In this document: positions 54,011-60,560 of the stretch, piece by piece
Layout: each line of letters begins with the position of its first letter
How positions within the stretch are numbered: position 1 is the first letter of the stretch
Assembly (NCBI GenBank): GCA_036498565.1
Contig: DASYFG010000004.1
Coordinates: 496,001 to 560,000 of the forward strand
Reading direction: 5' to 3'
DNA from: DASYFG01 sp036498565
Lineage (GTDB): Bacteria; Bacillota; Bacilli; Lactobacillales; Lactobacillaceae
DNA length: 64,000 nucleotides
Translations under genes and position numbers: made by a program
The notes under the pieces: generated by a model
What the model was told of the DNA's origin: nothing
What the model saw: the letters and a program-made list of their open reading frames with translations, nothing else
Databases searched by the model: none

Positions 54011-54604
54011 TTATTCTGAAATTGCCACACTGGCACGCACATCCAAAGTTGGATCAGCAATCAACTCACGCACGTAGGCGGCAACGGAACGGCGTGTAAT
54101 TGGCCCGCCAGCTCGTAATTCTTCATGATCACGTTGGAAAATAACGGGGTGAATTTCTGGTTCAGTGGTTAATTCATTTGGCCGAATGATCGTGTAATTC
54201 ACGTCACTGGCTTCAATAATTTGCGCCGCCATTACTTGTTGGCCCATGTACGCATTTTCATCATGAATGGTGCCTAATTGCAGCCGCACCAAATCTTTAT
54301 TGGCCGCTGAAATTTCATCATAAATCCCAATCGTTGCAATCCAAATTAAGCGTTTAACGCCTGTTTCATGCATCGCATGCACAATCGTGCGCGCAATGCG
54401 GGGTGTGCGGCCACCATCGTTTAAATTGGCATACACGACGTCCACGCCCTGCATCGCTGCAATCAATGCCTTAGAATCCGCCGCATCCAATGCCATTACG
54501 CCATCTGATGCATGTTTACTCGTCAAAACAAAGTCTGTGTCGGTACTATCAGCAACAACCCATTGCGCAATTTGGCCGTTGGCACCTAAAATTAATGTTT
54601 TCAT
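54011..54604 (-). CDS. NAD(P)H-binding SDR-like protein
   Basis: A 197-residue atypical short-chain dehydrogenase of the NAD(P)H-binding (NmrA/HIM) type. The nucleotide loop ILGANGQIAQWV lies at residues 5-16, and GVKRLIWIATIGIYDE (about 82-97) and YTIIRPNELT (about 135) follow the family pattern. It has no clear catalytic Tyr-x-x-x-Lys. The role may be redox sensing or reduction of an unknown substrate. It starts directly after the rpsP terminator and has no obvious promoter of its own. Confidence 0.85.
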   Translation of the reverse strand: MKTLILGANGQIAQWVVADSTDTDFVLTSKHASDGVMALDAADSKALIAAMQGVDVVYANLNDGGRTPRIARTIVHAMHETGVKRLIWIATIGIYDEISAANKDLVRLQLGTIHDENAYMGQQVMAAQIIEASDVNYTIIRPNELTTEPEIHPVIFQRDHEELRAGGPITRRSVAAYVRELIADPTLDVRASVAISE

Positions 54605-54621
54605 GATTTCCCTCTTGATTG

Positions 54622-54670
54622 AAAAAAGGCAGAGAAATCGTCACCTACATGACCACTTTCTCTACCTTTT
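54622..54670 (-). terminator. Terminator after rpsP
   Basis: Stem AGGTAGAGAAA with TTTCTCTGCCT, long loop and a six-T run on the minus strand, right after the rpsP stop. Confidence 0.8.
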
Positions 54671-54678
54671 GATTATGC

Positions 54679-55098
54679 TTATACCAAAGCCAACAAATCA
54701 GCCTTCTTAGCAGAAGATGCGTATTCAACACCTTGTGCGTCCAAGTATGCCTTGATTTCAGCAACTGTGTTCTTGTCTGATGGCTTAGCAGCAGTTGTGT
54801 CTGCCTTAGGAGCAGCAACGTCTGACTTAGCAGCTGACTTGCTTTCAACGTGCTTTGCCAAGATACCAGCGTTTGACAACAAGGCACGAACTGTACCTGT
54901 TGGTTGTGCACCATTTGACAACCATGACAAAATCTTAGCTTCGTCCAAGTTGATTTCAGCTGGTTGTGTGATTGGGTTGTATGTTCCAACAGTTTCGATG
55001 AAACGACCGTCACGTGGTGAACGTGAGTCGGCGATAACAACACGGTAGAAAGGACGCTTCTTGGCACCCATACGCTTCAAACGGATTTTAACAGCCAT
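54679..55098 (-). CDS. rpsP: 30S ribosomal protein S16 with HeH/LEM-like C-terminal extension
   Basis: A 139-residue protein. Residues 1-85 are a standard S16 (AVKIRLKRMGAKKRPFYRVV and GTYNPITQP, quoted in part), which supports assembly of the 30S subunit. Most bacterial S16 proteins stop near residue 80-90. Here an Ala/Lys linker (about 86-108) is followed by a compact helical segment with NTVAEIKAYLDAQGVEY and KKADLLALV (109-139), which fits a HeH/LEM or SAP-like fold. The function of the tail is unknown; it may contact rRNA or another factor. Single gene with a strong promoter and terminator. Confidence 0.93.
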   Translation of the reverse strand: MAVKIRLKRMGAKKRPFYRVVIADSRSPRDGRFIETVGTYNPITQPAEINLDEAKILSWLSNGAQPTGTVRALLSNAGILAKHVESKSAAKSDVAAPKADTTAAKPSDKNTVAEIKAYLDAQGVEYASSAKKADLLALV

Positions 55099-55163
55099 TT
55101 TATTAATGTCATAACAGTTACGTTGAACTGCTATGTTTCCTCCAATATTTTTTCAACTTTAAT

Positions 55164-55192
55164 AGTATCGCATGAAACAAAAACAATGTCAA
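55164..55192 (-). promoter_or_regulatory. Promoter of rpsP embedded in the fakA terminator
   Basis: TTGACA (55192-55187), 17-base spacer, GATACT (55169-55164) on the minus strand. The -35 hexamer lies within the second arm of the fakA terminator hairpin, so the two elements share sequence. Confidence 0.8.
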
Positions 55193-55216
55193 GTATTTTT
55201 ACTTGACATTGTTTTT
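55180..55216 (-). terminator. Terminator after fakA
   Basis: Twelve-base perfect stem ACAATGTCAAGT/ACTTGACATTGT with A/T flanks and a T-run on the minus strand, 10 bases after the fakA stop. Confidence 0.9.
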
Positions 55217-55225
55217 TATCACGTA

Positions 55226-56926
55226 TTATTCAACTGACACCAAGAATGGGTACAAAGGTTGTCCACCTTCGTGAATTTCGATTTCTAATGCGTCGTCGAT
55301 TTCAGCAATCGCGTCAGCCAACGCATGTGCGTCTTTTTGCTTCGCGCCTTCACCGAACAAAATCGTCACGATTTCACTGTCATCGTCCAACATTTGTTCC
55401 ACCATTGCACGAGCAGCCGGCAACAATTTCTTATTTGTCAAAGCGATGTCACCATCGATAATTCCCATGAAATCGCCATCGTGAATTTCTTGGCCATTCA
55501 ACGTTGTGTCGCGTACAGCTTGCGTCACTTGACCTGACTTCACTTCAGCAATCATTTCAGCCATTGCTTGCGCATTATCGGCCAATTCTGCTTCCGGATT
55601 AAAGCCAAGCATGGCACTCATACCTTGTTGAATTGAACGTGTCTTAACCACTTCAACTGGGATTTCTGCCAATTCAGCTGCTTGATCAGCCGCCATGAAA
55701 ATGTTTGAGTTGTTTGGCAAAATCAAAGCTTTCTTCGCGCCAGAATTTTCGATGGCCGCCACAATATCTGCCGTAGACGGATTCATGGTTTGACCACCAG
55801 AAATAACGGTTGTCACCCCCAAACTTGTAAACAAGTTGGCAATACCAGTACCAGCAGCGATTGTGATTACCGCTGTTTCTGGGGCTACAACTGGTTTTTG
55901 GTTGGCTTCGCGGGCTTCTTCGGCACGTTTGGCGTCGATAACGGCTTGTTGTTGGTCACGCATGTTGTCGACTTTGACCTTCAACAATGAACCGTAGTGC
56001 GTTCCCCAACCCAAAACTTCACCTGGGTTTTCCGTGTGCACGTGAACTTTGACAATTTCATCATCGTTAATGACTAACAAAGAATCGCCTAAGTCAGCCA
56101 AATGCGCATAAAATTCGTCATATTCAAAGTCATGATCGAAAGTTGTCCCTTGGCCGATTTGCACCATGATTTCAGTACAGTAACCAAATTCAATGTCCGC
56201 TGGGTCCAATTCTGCTTGCGCACCGGCGTGCAGATCTTCAACCATTTGGTCCAAAGCCGCATTATCAGGCACTGTCAAGGCATTTTCGTCAAATTCACCG
56301 CTCAAAACTTGTGCGAACGCTGACAAAACAAACACCAAACCTTGGCCACCTGAATCAACAACGCCAACTTCTTTCAAAACCGGCAACAAATCCGGTGTTG
56401 AAGCCAAAGCTTCTTGAGCCGCATCAACGACACCGTTCATCAAAATAACGACATCGTCGCCTTCTTTGGCCAATTGGTTCGCGCGTTCTGCCGCTTTGCG
56501 AATAACAGTCAAAATTGTGCCTTCGGTAGGCTTCATCACAGACTTGTACGCTGTTTCAGCACCCGCCATCAAAGCATCCGCCAAATCACGGGCTGTCAAA
56601 ACGTCTTTATCAGCGACACTATTTGAAAAGCCACGGAAAATCTGTGACAAAATCACACCAGAATTTCCCCGCGCGCCCATCAAAAGACCTTTGGCAGTTG
56701 CTTTTGCTAGCGCACCGACCGCTGTATCTAAGGCGTCGCGTTCATATTGTGCGCCTGACGCCATTGAAAGGCTCATGTTCGTCCCTGTGTCACCATCTGG
56801 GACGGGGAACACGTTTAATTTGTTAATTTTCTCTGCATTGGCTGCCAAAGAACTGGCAGCGCCGTTTACCATTTTGCCGAATTCGACATTGGTAATCGTC
56901 GTTAAACTTGTCATGGTTGAATCCAC
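55226..56926 (-). CDS. fakA: Fatty acid kinase FakA (DAK2-domain protein, YloV)
   Basis: A 566-residue cytoplasmic kinase. The N-terminal DAK2/DhaL domain holds NVFPVPDGDTGTNMSLS (about 39-55) with its metal-binding aspartates and ARGNSGVILSQI. The C-terminal region (about 350-566) contains the FakB-binding YloV-type domain with ILPNNSNIFMAADQAA. With a FakB partner it phosphorylates exogenous fatty acids for incorporation into phospholipid. The start is read as GTG at 56926 because AGGAAAG lies upstream at good distance; ATG 56914 is the alternative. It follows yloU by 21 bases, a classic pairing. Confidence 0.93.
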   Translation of the reverse strand: MDSTMTSLTTITNVEFGKMVNGAASSLAANAEKINKLNVFPVPDGDTGTNMSLSMASGAQYERDALDTAVGALAKATAKGLLMGARGNSGVILSQIFRGFSNSVADKDVLTARDLADALMAGAETAYKSVMKPTEGTILTVIRKAAERANQLAKEGDDVVILMNGVVDAAQEALASTPDLLPVLKEVGVVDSGGQGLVFVLSAFAQVLSGEFDENALTVPDNAALDQMVEDLHAGAQAELDPADIEFGYCTEIMVQIGQGTTFDHDFEYDEFYAHLADLGDSLLVINDDEIVKVHVHTENPGEVLGWGTHYGSLLKVKVDNMRDQQQAVIDAKRAEEAREANQKPVVAPETAVITIAAGTGIANLFTSLGVTTVISGGQTMNPSTADIVAAIENSGAKKALILPNNSNIFMAADQAAELAEIPVEVVKTRSIQQGMSAMLGFNPEAELADNAQAMAEMIAEVKSGQVTQAVRDTTLNGQEIHDGDFMGIIDGDIALTNKKLLPAARAMVEQMLDDDSEIVTILFGEGAKQKDAHALADAIAEIDDALEIEIHEGGQPLYPFLVSVE

Positions 56927-56947
56927 TATCTTTCCTAACCCAAGGTA

Positions 56948-57304
56948 TTAGTCCGTTGTAATCACGCCTTGTACAATGACGTTGACGGCTGCAACATGAA
57001 TGCCCAATAAGTTGTCCAAATTGTACTTCACTTTGTTTTGGACTGACTTTGAGATTTCTGATAACTTCGTGCCGTATTGCGCAATGATGTAAACATCCAC
57101 GCTAATACCGTTGTCATCTTGTTGCACAACAATTCCTTTGGCATAGTTTTCTCGGTTCAAAATTTGATTGAAACCATCGCGCAAAGACTTTGACGCCATC
57201 CCGACAACACCAGGGTTTTCAATAGCTGAACCACCCACAACCGTCGCAATTACATCATTTTCAATGCTGATCTCACCAGACTTTGACTTGATTTTAATTG
57301 GCAT
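56948..57304 (-). CDS. Asp23/Gls24 family envelope stress protein (YloU)
   Basis: A 118-residue cytoplasmic protein of the Asp23/DUF322 family. The N-terminus PIKIKSKSGEISIENDVIA and the block GGSAIENPGVVGMASKS are diagnostic. It usually precedes fakA in Firmicutes and is thought to assist it or membrane stress tolerance. The start ATG fits family alignments, but no Shine-Dalgarno lies next to it; a perfect AGGAGG is 135 bases upstream, and the gap is filled exactly by a structured element. Confidence 0.92.
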   Translation of the reverse strand: MPIKIKSKSGEISIENDVIATVVGGSAIENPGVVGMASKSLRDGFNQILNRENYAKGIVVQQDDNGISVDVYIIAQYGTKLSEISKSVQNKVKYNLDNLLGIHVAAVNVIVQGVITTD

Positions 57305-57316
57305 AATTTTTTTAGA

Positions 57317-57435
57317 GTGCGATCGACGTTCTGGCGTAGCCAGATGGGAAGCGTACGTTAAGTTATTGGCGTCGTTAAGCGCTTTGCGCTTAATGATGTC
57401 AATGATTTAACGCTAGCTTTCCAAGTCGAGAGCAC
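57317..57435 (+). ncRNA. Structured RNA-like element in the yloU leader (candidate, plus strand)
   Basis: On the plus strand a closing helix is made by 317-320/432-435 and 323-327/425-429 (offset 57000), with tandem G-A mismatches between. It encloses hairpin CTGGC-GTA-GCCAG (57331-57343) and a long hairpin (57347-57422). The latter contains 27 consecutive pairs (57356-57382 with 57386-57412), including five G-U and no other mismatch. On the minus strand the same five would be A-C mismatches and the G-A pair would be C-U, so the structure is better as plus-strand RNA. No good plus-strand promoter was found. Could be a BOX-like mobile repeat or a leader element of yloU. Confidence 0.55.
57358..57435 (-). 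CDS. Possible 25-codon leader peptide before yloU
   Basis: GTG at 57435 lies 4 bases after a perfect AGGAGG (57445-57440) and opens a 25-codon frame starting MLSTWKASVK and ending at TAA 57360-57358. It lies within the structured element and ends 53 bases before yloU. Coding may be incidental, since the sequence is under structural constraint. Low confidence. Confidence 0.25.
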   Translation of the reverse strand: MLSTWKASVKSLTSLSAKRLTTPIT

Positions 57436-57485
57436 GTTTCCTCCTAATGTAAGGTTATCTAAATAACAGTTTACCATACGCCAAT

Positions 57486-57511
57486 AAAAAAACCACCAAA
57501 TGGTGGTTAAT
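57486..57511 (-). terminator. Terminator after rpmB
   Basis: Stem AACCACCA/TGGTGGTT with seven T on the minus strand, right after the rpmB stop. Confidence 0.85.
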
Positions 57512-57515
57512 TTAA

Positions 57516-57716
57516 TTAAACGCGTTCGATTGAACCGTTCTTCAAACCTGCCTTCAACGTGCGGGCTGTCAAGTAAACCTTTTCAGGGTTACCACCGTTA
57601 ATTTTAACGGTCACCTTTTGCAAGTTTGGCTTCCAGCTGCGACGACTTGAGTTCAAGGCGTGTGAGCGTTGGTTTCCAAAGCTAGTGTGTGCACCAGTAA
57701 TAGCATCTTTAGCCAT
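57516..57716 (-). CDS. rpmB: 50S ribosomal protein L28
   Basis: A 66-residue ribosomal protein. GNQRSHALNSSRRSWKPNLQ and the C-terminal TLKAGLKNGSIERV fit L28 (usually about 62 residues). The start at 57716 follows AGGAGGG; the in-frame extension upstream has no support. It is monocistronic, with a good promoter and a long structured leader. Confidence 0.95.
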   Translation of the reverse strand: MAKDAITGAHTSFGNQRSHALNSSRRSWKPNLQKVTVKINGGNPEKVYLTARTLKAGLKNGSIERV

Positions 57717-57732
57717 GTTTCGACCCTCCTTT

Positions 57733-57775
57733 TTCCGCGACAAATGTGGCGGAAATCGCCTACGAGCCAGTCGCG
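57733..57775 (-). promoter_or_regulatory. Alternative hairpins in the rpmB leader
   Basis: In the minus-strand leader, segment 57736-57741 can pair either within TTCCGC/GCGGAA (57754-57749 with 57738-57733) or as CGCGAC/GTCGCG (57775-57770 with 57741-57736). The two pairings exclude each other, and the site is 4 bases upstream of the Shine-Dalgarno. Such competing helices are common in autoregulated ribosomal protein leaders. Confidence 0.45.
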
Positions 57776-57822
57776 TCGTAATTTAGTTTCTATTAGATTA
57801 GGCTCTATAACAACAATAAATA

Positions 57823-57851
57823 ATTTTACCAGAACTTAAACTGTTTGGCAA
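57823..57851 (-). promoter_or_regulatory. Promoter of rpmB
   Basis: TTGCCA (57851-57846), 17-base spacer, TAAAAT (57828-57823) on the minus strand. It overlaps the end of trxA region and gives a leader of about 100 bases. Confidence 0.8.
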
Positions 57852-57854
57852 TAA

Positions 57855-58169
57855 CTAATTTGTGTATTGGGCCAAAATTTGACGTAATTGATCCTTTGAG
57901 TGGAATCCAGTGATGCGGTCAACGACTTCACCATCTTTTTTCACCAACAAAGTTGGAATCGCCATGATGCCAAATTCACGTGGTGTTTCAGGATTTTCGT
58001 CAACGTCCACTTTACTGAACTTCACTTCAGGCATTTCTTCCGCCAAGGCGTCCACCACTGGTGATTGCATCTTACATGGACCACACCAAGTTGCCCAGAA
58101 ATCTGTCAAAGTCACGCCAGTGTTGGTTTCGTTGTCAAAAGTTGCGTCTGTTAATGTTGCGACTGTCAT
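57855..58169 (-). CDS. trxA: Thioredoxin
   Basis: A 104-residue cytoplasmic disulfide reductase. The active site is WATWCGPCKM with Cys29 and Cys32; the cis-proline is in IMAIPTLLV (about 72-80). It is fed by thioredoxin reductase encoded elsewhere. Single gene with a promoter TTGCTT-16-TATAAT in the AT-rich gap upstream (about 58223-58250). Confidence 0.96.
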   Translation of the reverse strand: MTVATLTDATFDNETNTGVTLTDFWATWCGPCKMQSPVVDALAEEMPEVKFSKVDVDENPETPREFGIMAIPTLLVKKDGEVVDRITGFHSKDQLRQILAQYTN

Positions 58170-58263
58170 TTTATTTGCTCCTTTTTACTTATTTGGCAAG
58201 ACCTTACAGTGCTTACCATTTGTTAGTTATATTATAAGCTTTTAAATTTAAAAAGCAAATTTT

Positions 58264-58902
58264 CTAATCACGCGCTTGGACAATCATCACAAGGCCTTGC
58301 CCGATTTCAATATGGACTTCTTCGCCGACAAATTCATTGGATGACCACATTTTTGGTGTCTCACTTGTCCAAACCAGTGGATATTTGGCATCTAAAATTT
58401 TAAAATCAACCACCGACTCCATTGGCATAAAACCAAGATACATCATGTCCGCGAGCTTTGAAATCGTGTGTGCGCCTGCGCCACGGATAATCACGGCATT
58501 TGTCGCGTCCCACAATGTCACCCGTTCACGAATCCCTGCAAATTCTGGCTGTGTTAGCACCCACAAATTGCTGAGCAGATGATCCAAACGCCCGCCCGTT
58601 ACGCCAAAAACATTGATTTGCGTTGGCGCTAGTTTGGCAGCGTGTAACAAAGCCAATTCCGTGTCCGTCTCGTCTTTTTCCGCTTTGACATGCGTAATCT
58701 GTTGCTCGGCCAATTGCGCATGCAAATACGCCTGCTCTGCGCTGGTCAATGAATCAAAATCGCCCAAAGCAGCAAGCGGTTTAATGCCATGCTGCAACAA
58801 ATGCCACGCGCCACGATCCGCGCCCAGCCAATCGCCGGGCTGCTCAAATAAATTGTCTGGCCACAAATCCGTGGGACCACCGGCAAGAATGTTGATTATC
58901 AT
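58264..58902 (-). CDS. thiN: Thiamine pyrophosphokinase
   Basis: A 212-residue cytoplasmic enzyme transferring pyrophosphate from ATP to thiamine. GADRGAWHLLQHGIKPLAALGDFDS (given in part: GADRGAWHLL; ALGDFDS near 42-50), KDETDTELAL near 75-84 and GVTGGRLDHLLSNL near 99-112 are diagnostic. It follows rpe by 31 bases in the conserved rsgA-rpe-thiN order. Confidence 0.95.
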   Translation of the reverse strand: MIINILAGGPTDLWPDNLFEQPGDWLGADRGAWHLLQHGIKPLAALGDFDSLTSAEQAYLHAQLAEQQITHVKAEKDETDTELALLHAAKLAPTQINVFGVTGGRLDHLLSNLWVLTQPEFAGIRERVTLWDATNAVIIRGAGAHTISKLADMMYLGFMPMESVVDFKILDAKYPLVWTSETPKMWSSNEFVGEEVHIEIGQGLVMIVQARD

Positions 58903-58933
58903 TGTTTGATTTGTGCGGCGGACTTAGCCACCT

Positions 58934-59593
58934 TTATCCCTTTAAAATTTCATTCAACTTCGCAATTTTTGCGGCTGGGTCGACTTTGTCATAGACGTAT
59001 GAACCGGCCACGAACACGTTGGCACCGGCATCAGCGGCCAATTTAATTGTGTCCGCATTGATGCCACCGTCGACTTGAATATCAAAGTCATAGCCGTTTT
59101 CAGCTCGCAATTGCACCAGCTTTTCAATCTTCTTCAATGTTTCTGGCAAAAACTTTTGACCACCAAAACCAGGGTTAACCGTCATCACCAAAACTTGATC
59201 CACCAACTGCAAAACATTTTCAATTGCGTCAACTGATGTGCCAGGGTTGATAACGACTTCCGCTTTCACACCGGCATTTTTGATGGTTTGCAACGCGCCG
59301 TGAATGTGATTAGTAGCTTCCACATGAATCCCGATAATGTCAGCACCAGCCGCCACAAACGCTGGAATATGCTTTTCAGGATTCACAACCATCAAATGCA
59401 CATCCAAAGCCATTTTTGTTTCGGGACGCAATTGTTTGACCCAGTTTTCACCATATGAAATTGAGGGCACAAACGAACCATCCATCACATCAATGTGCAA
59501 ATATTGGGCGCCAGCGGCCTCCACTAATGTCACATCGCGTTCCAAATTCGTATAGTCCGCACTCAAAATTGAAGGGGCAATAATATGTGTCAT
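58934..59593 (-). CDS. rpe: Ribulose-phosphate 3-epimerase
   Basis: A 219-residue TIM-barrel enzyme interconverting ribulose-5-phosphate and xylulose-5-phosphate. Motifs are APSILSADYTNLERDV (6-21), HIDVMDGSFVPSISYG (about 33-48) and VNPGFGGQKFLPE (about 138-150). For a heterofermentative lactic bacterium it supplies the phosphoketolase pathway. It starts 9 bases after rsgA. Confidence 0.96.
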   Translation of the reverse strand: MTHIIAPSILSADYTNLERDVTLVEAAGAQYLHIDVMDGSFVPSISYGENWVKQLRPETKMALDVHLMVVNPEKHIPAFVAAGADIIGIHVEATNHIHGALQTIKNAGVKAEVVINPGTSVDAIENVLQLVDQVLVMTVNPGFGGQKFLPETLKKIEKLVQLRAENGYDFDIQVDGGINADTIKLAADAGANVFVAGSYVYDKVDPAAKIAKLNEILKG

Positions 59594-59602
59594 GATTTTC
59601 TC

Positions 59603-60493
59603 CTATCGCTCACGCGCGTAACGTGGCTTTTGATTTTTGATTAATGTATAAAAAGCTTGATAACTTGCATAACGGCTGGCCAAAATCTCGCCGCTGGCAA
59701 CGGCGTCTTTGACCGCACACTTAGGTTCATTTAGATGCAAACACCCGCGGAATTGACAATTTTCGCGCAAAGCAACCATTTCGGGGAAGTAATCATCCAA
59801 CTCTTCGGCCTTGAAATCAAAGACTTCATAAGACGAAAACCCGGGTGTATCCGCAATCAAACTCTCGCCAACCGGCATCAAAGACACGGTCCGCGTGGTG
59901 TGTTTACCACGGCTCAATGCTTTTGAAACTTCGCCCGTTTCCAGTTGCAATTCCGGCGCTAACGCATTTAACAAAGTTGATTTACCAGCCCCGGTTTGGC
60001 CCATAAAGGCCACAACTTTACCGTTCAAATACGTTTGCAAATCACGCTGCGCTTGGTCAATATCCGCACTCGCAAAAACATCATAGCCAATCGCACGGTA
60101 ATCGTCAGCTAATTTAAGAAAATAAGCCAATTCTTCGGCGTCCACCAAATCTAATTTTGACAAATAAATCGCTGGTGTTACGCCCGCTGCGCCCAAAGCG
60201 ACCAGTTGCCGATCCAGCAAATTCGATGCGAAATCTGGCTCCTTAATGGCCGTGACAATCACGGCAACATCAATGTTTGCCACCGGCGGGCGCACCAATG
60301 CATTATCGCGCGCCAAAATTTTCCAAATAAAGCCATCGCCATTGTCGCTATCAAATTCAACAAAATCCCCGACCAATGGTTTTTGCTTTGATTTTCTAAA
60401 TTCACCGCGCGCACGCGTGCGATTGATTGTGCCGTCCGCTGTTTGTACATCGTAAAACCCAGCCAGCGCTTTGATAATTCGTCCTGTTTGCAT
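59603..60493 (-). CDS. rsgA: Ribosome small subunit-dependent GTPase A
   Basis: A 296-residue circularly permuted GTPase that helps mature the 30S subunit. It has an OB-fold N-domain (about 1-70), the G4 motif LSKLDL before the G1 motif FMGQTGAGKSTLLN, G3 in DTPGFSSY, and a C-terminal zinc finger with CQFRGCLHLNEPKCAV. The start is set at the ATG with GATGAGG just upstream. It begins the rsgA-rpe-thiN run after the pknB terminator. Confidence 0.95.
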   Translation of the reverse strand: MQTGRIIKALAGFYDVQTADGTINRTRARGEFRKSKQKPLVGDFVEFDSDNGDGFIWKILARDNALVRPPVANIDVAVIVTAIKEPDFASNLLDRQLVALGAAGVTPAIYLSKLDLVDAEELAYFLKLADDYRAIGYDVFASADIDQAQRDLQTYLNGKVVAFMGQTGAGKSTLLNALAPELQLETGEVSKALSRGKHTTRTVSLMPVGESLIADTPGFSSYEVFDFKAEELDDYFPEMVALRENCQFRGCLHLNEPKCAVKDAVASGEILASRYASYQAFYTLIKNQKPRYARER

Positions 60494-60531
60494 AAAAAAC
60501 CTCATCTCTATTCTATCAAAATTTTGCCAAC

Positions 60532-60560
60532 AAAAAAACGCCCGTTTACCGGACGTTCCT
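60532..60560 (-). terminator. Terminator after pknB
   Basis: Stem AACGTCCG/CGGGCGTT (one G-U pair) with a TAAA-type loop and seven T on the minus strand. Since rsgA starts directly after it with no clear promoter, partial read-through is likely. Confidence 0.75.

Noticed and set aside
54645..55067. A 140-codon open frame on the same strand overlapping rpsP
   Set aside because: It is out of frame with S16, low in complexity (Ser/Thr/Leu/Gln) and has no start signal; it follows from the Ala/Lys-rich codon composition of rpsP.
57302..57445. The yloU leader element as a T-box, kink-turn ribosomal leader or known riboswitch
   Set aside because: No T-box sequence, no known aptamer motif recognised, and the pairing is better on the opposite strand.
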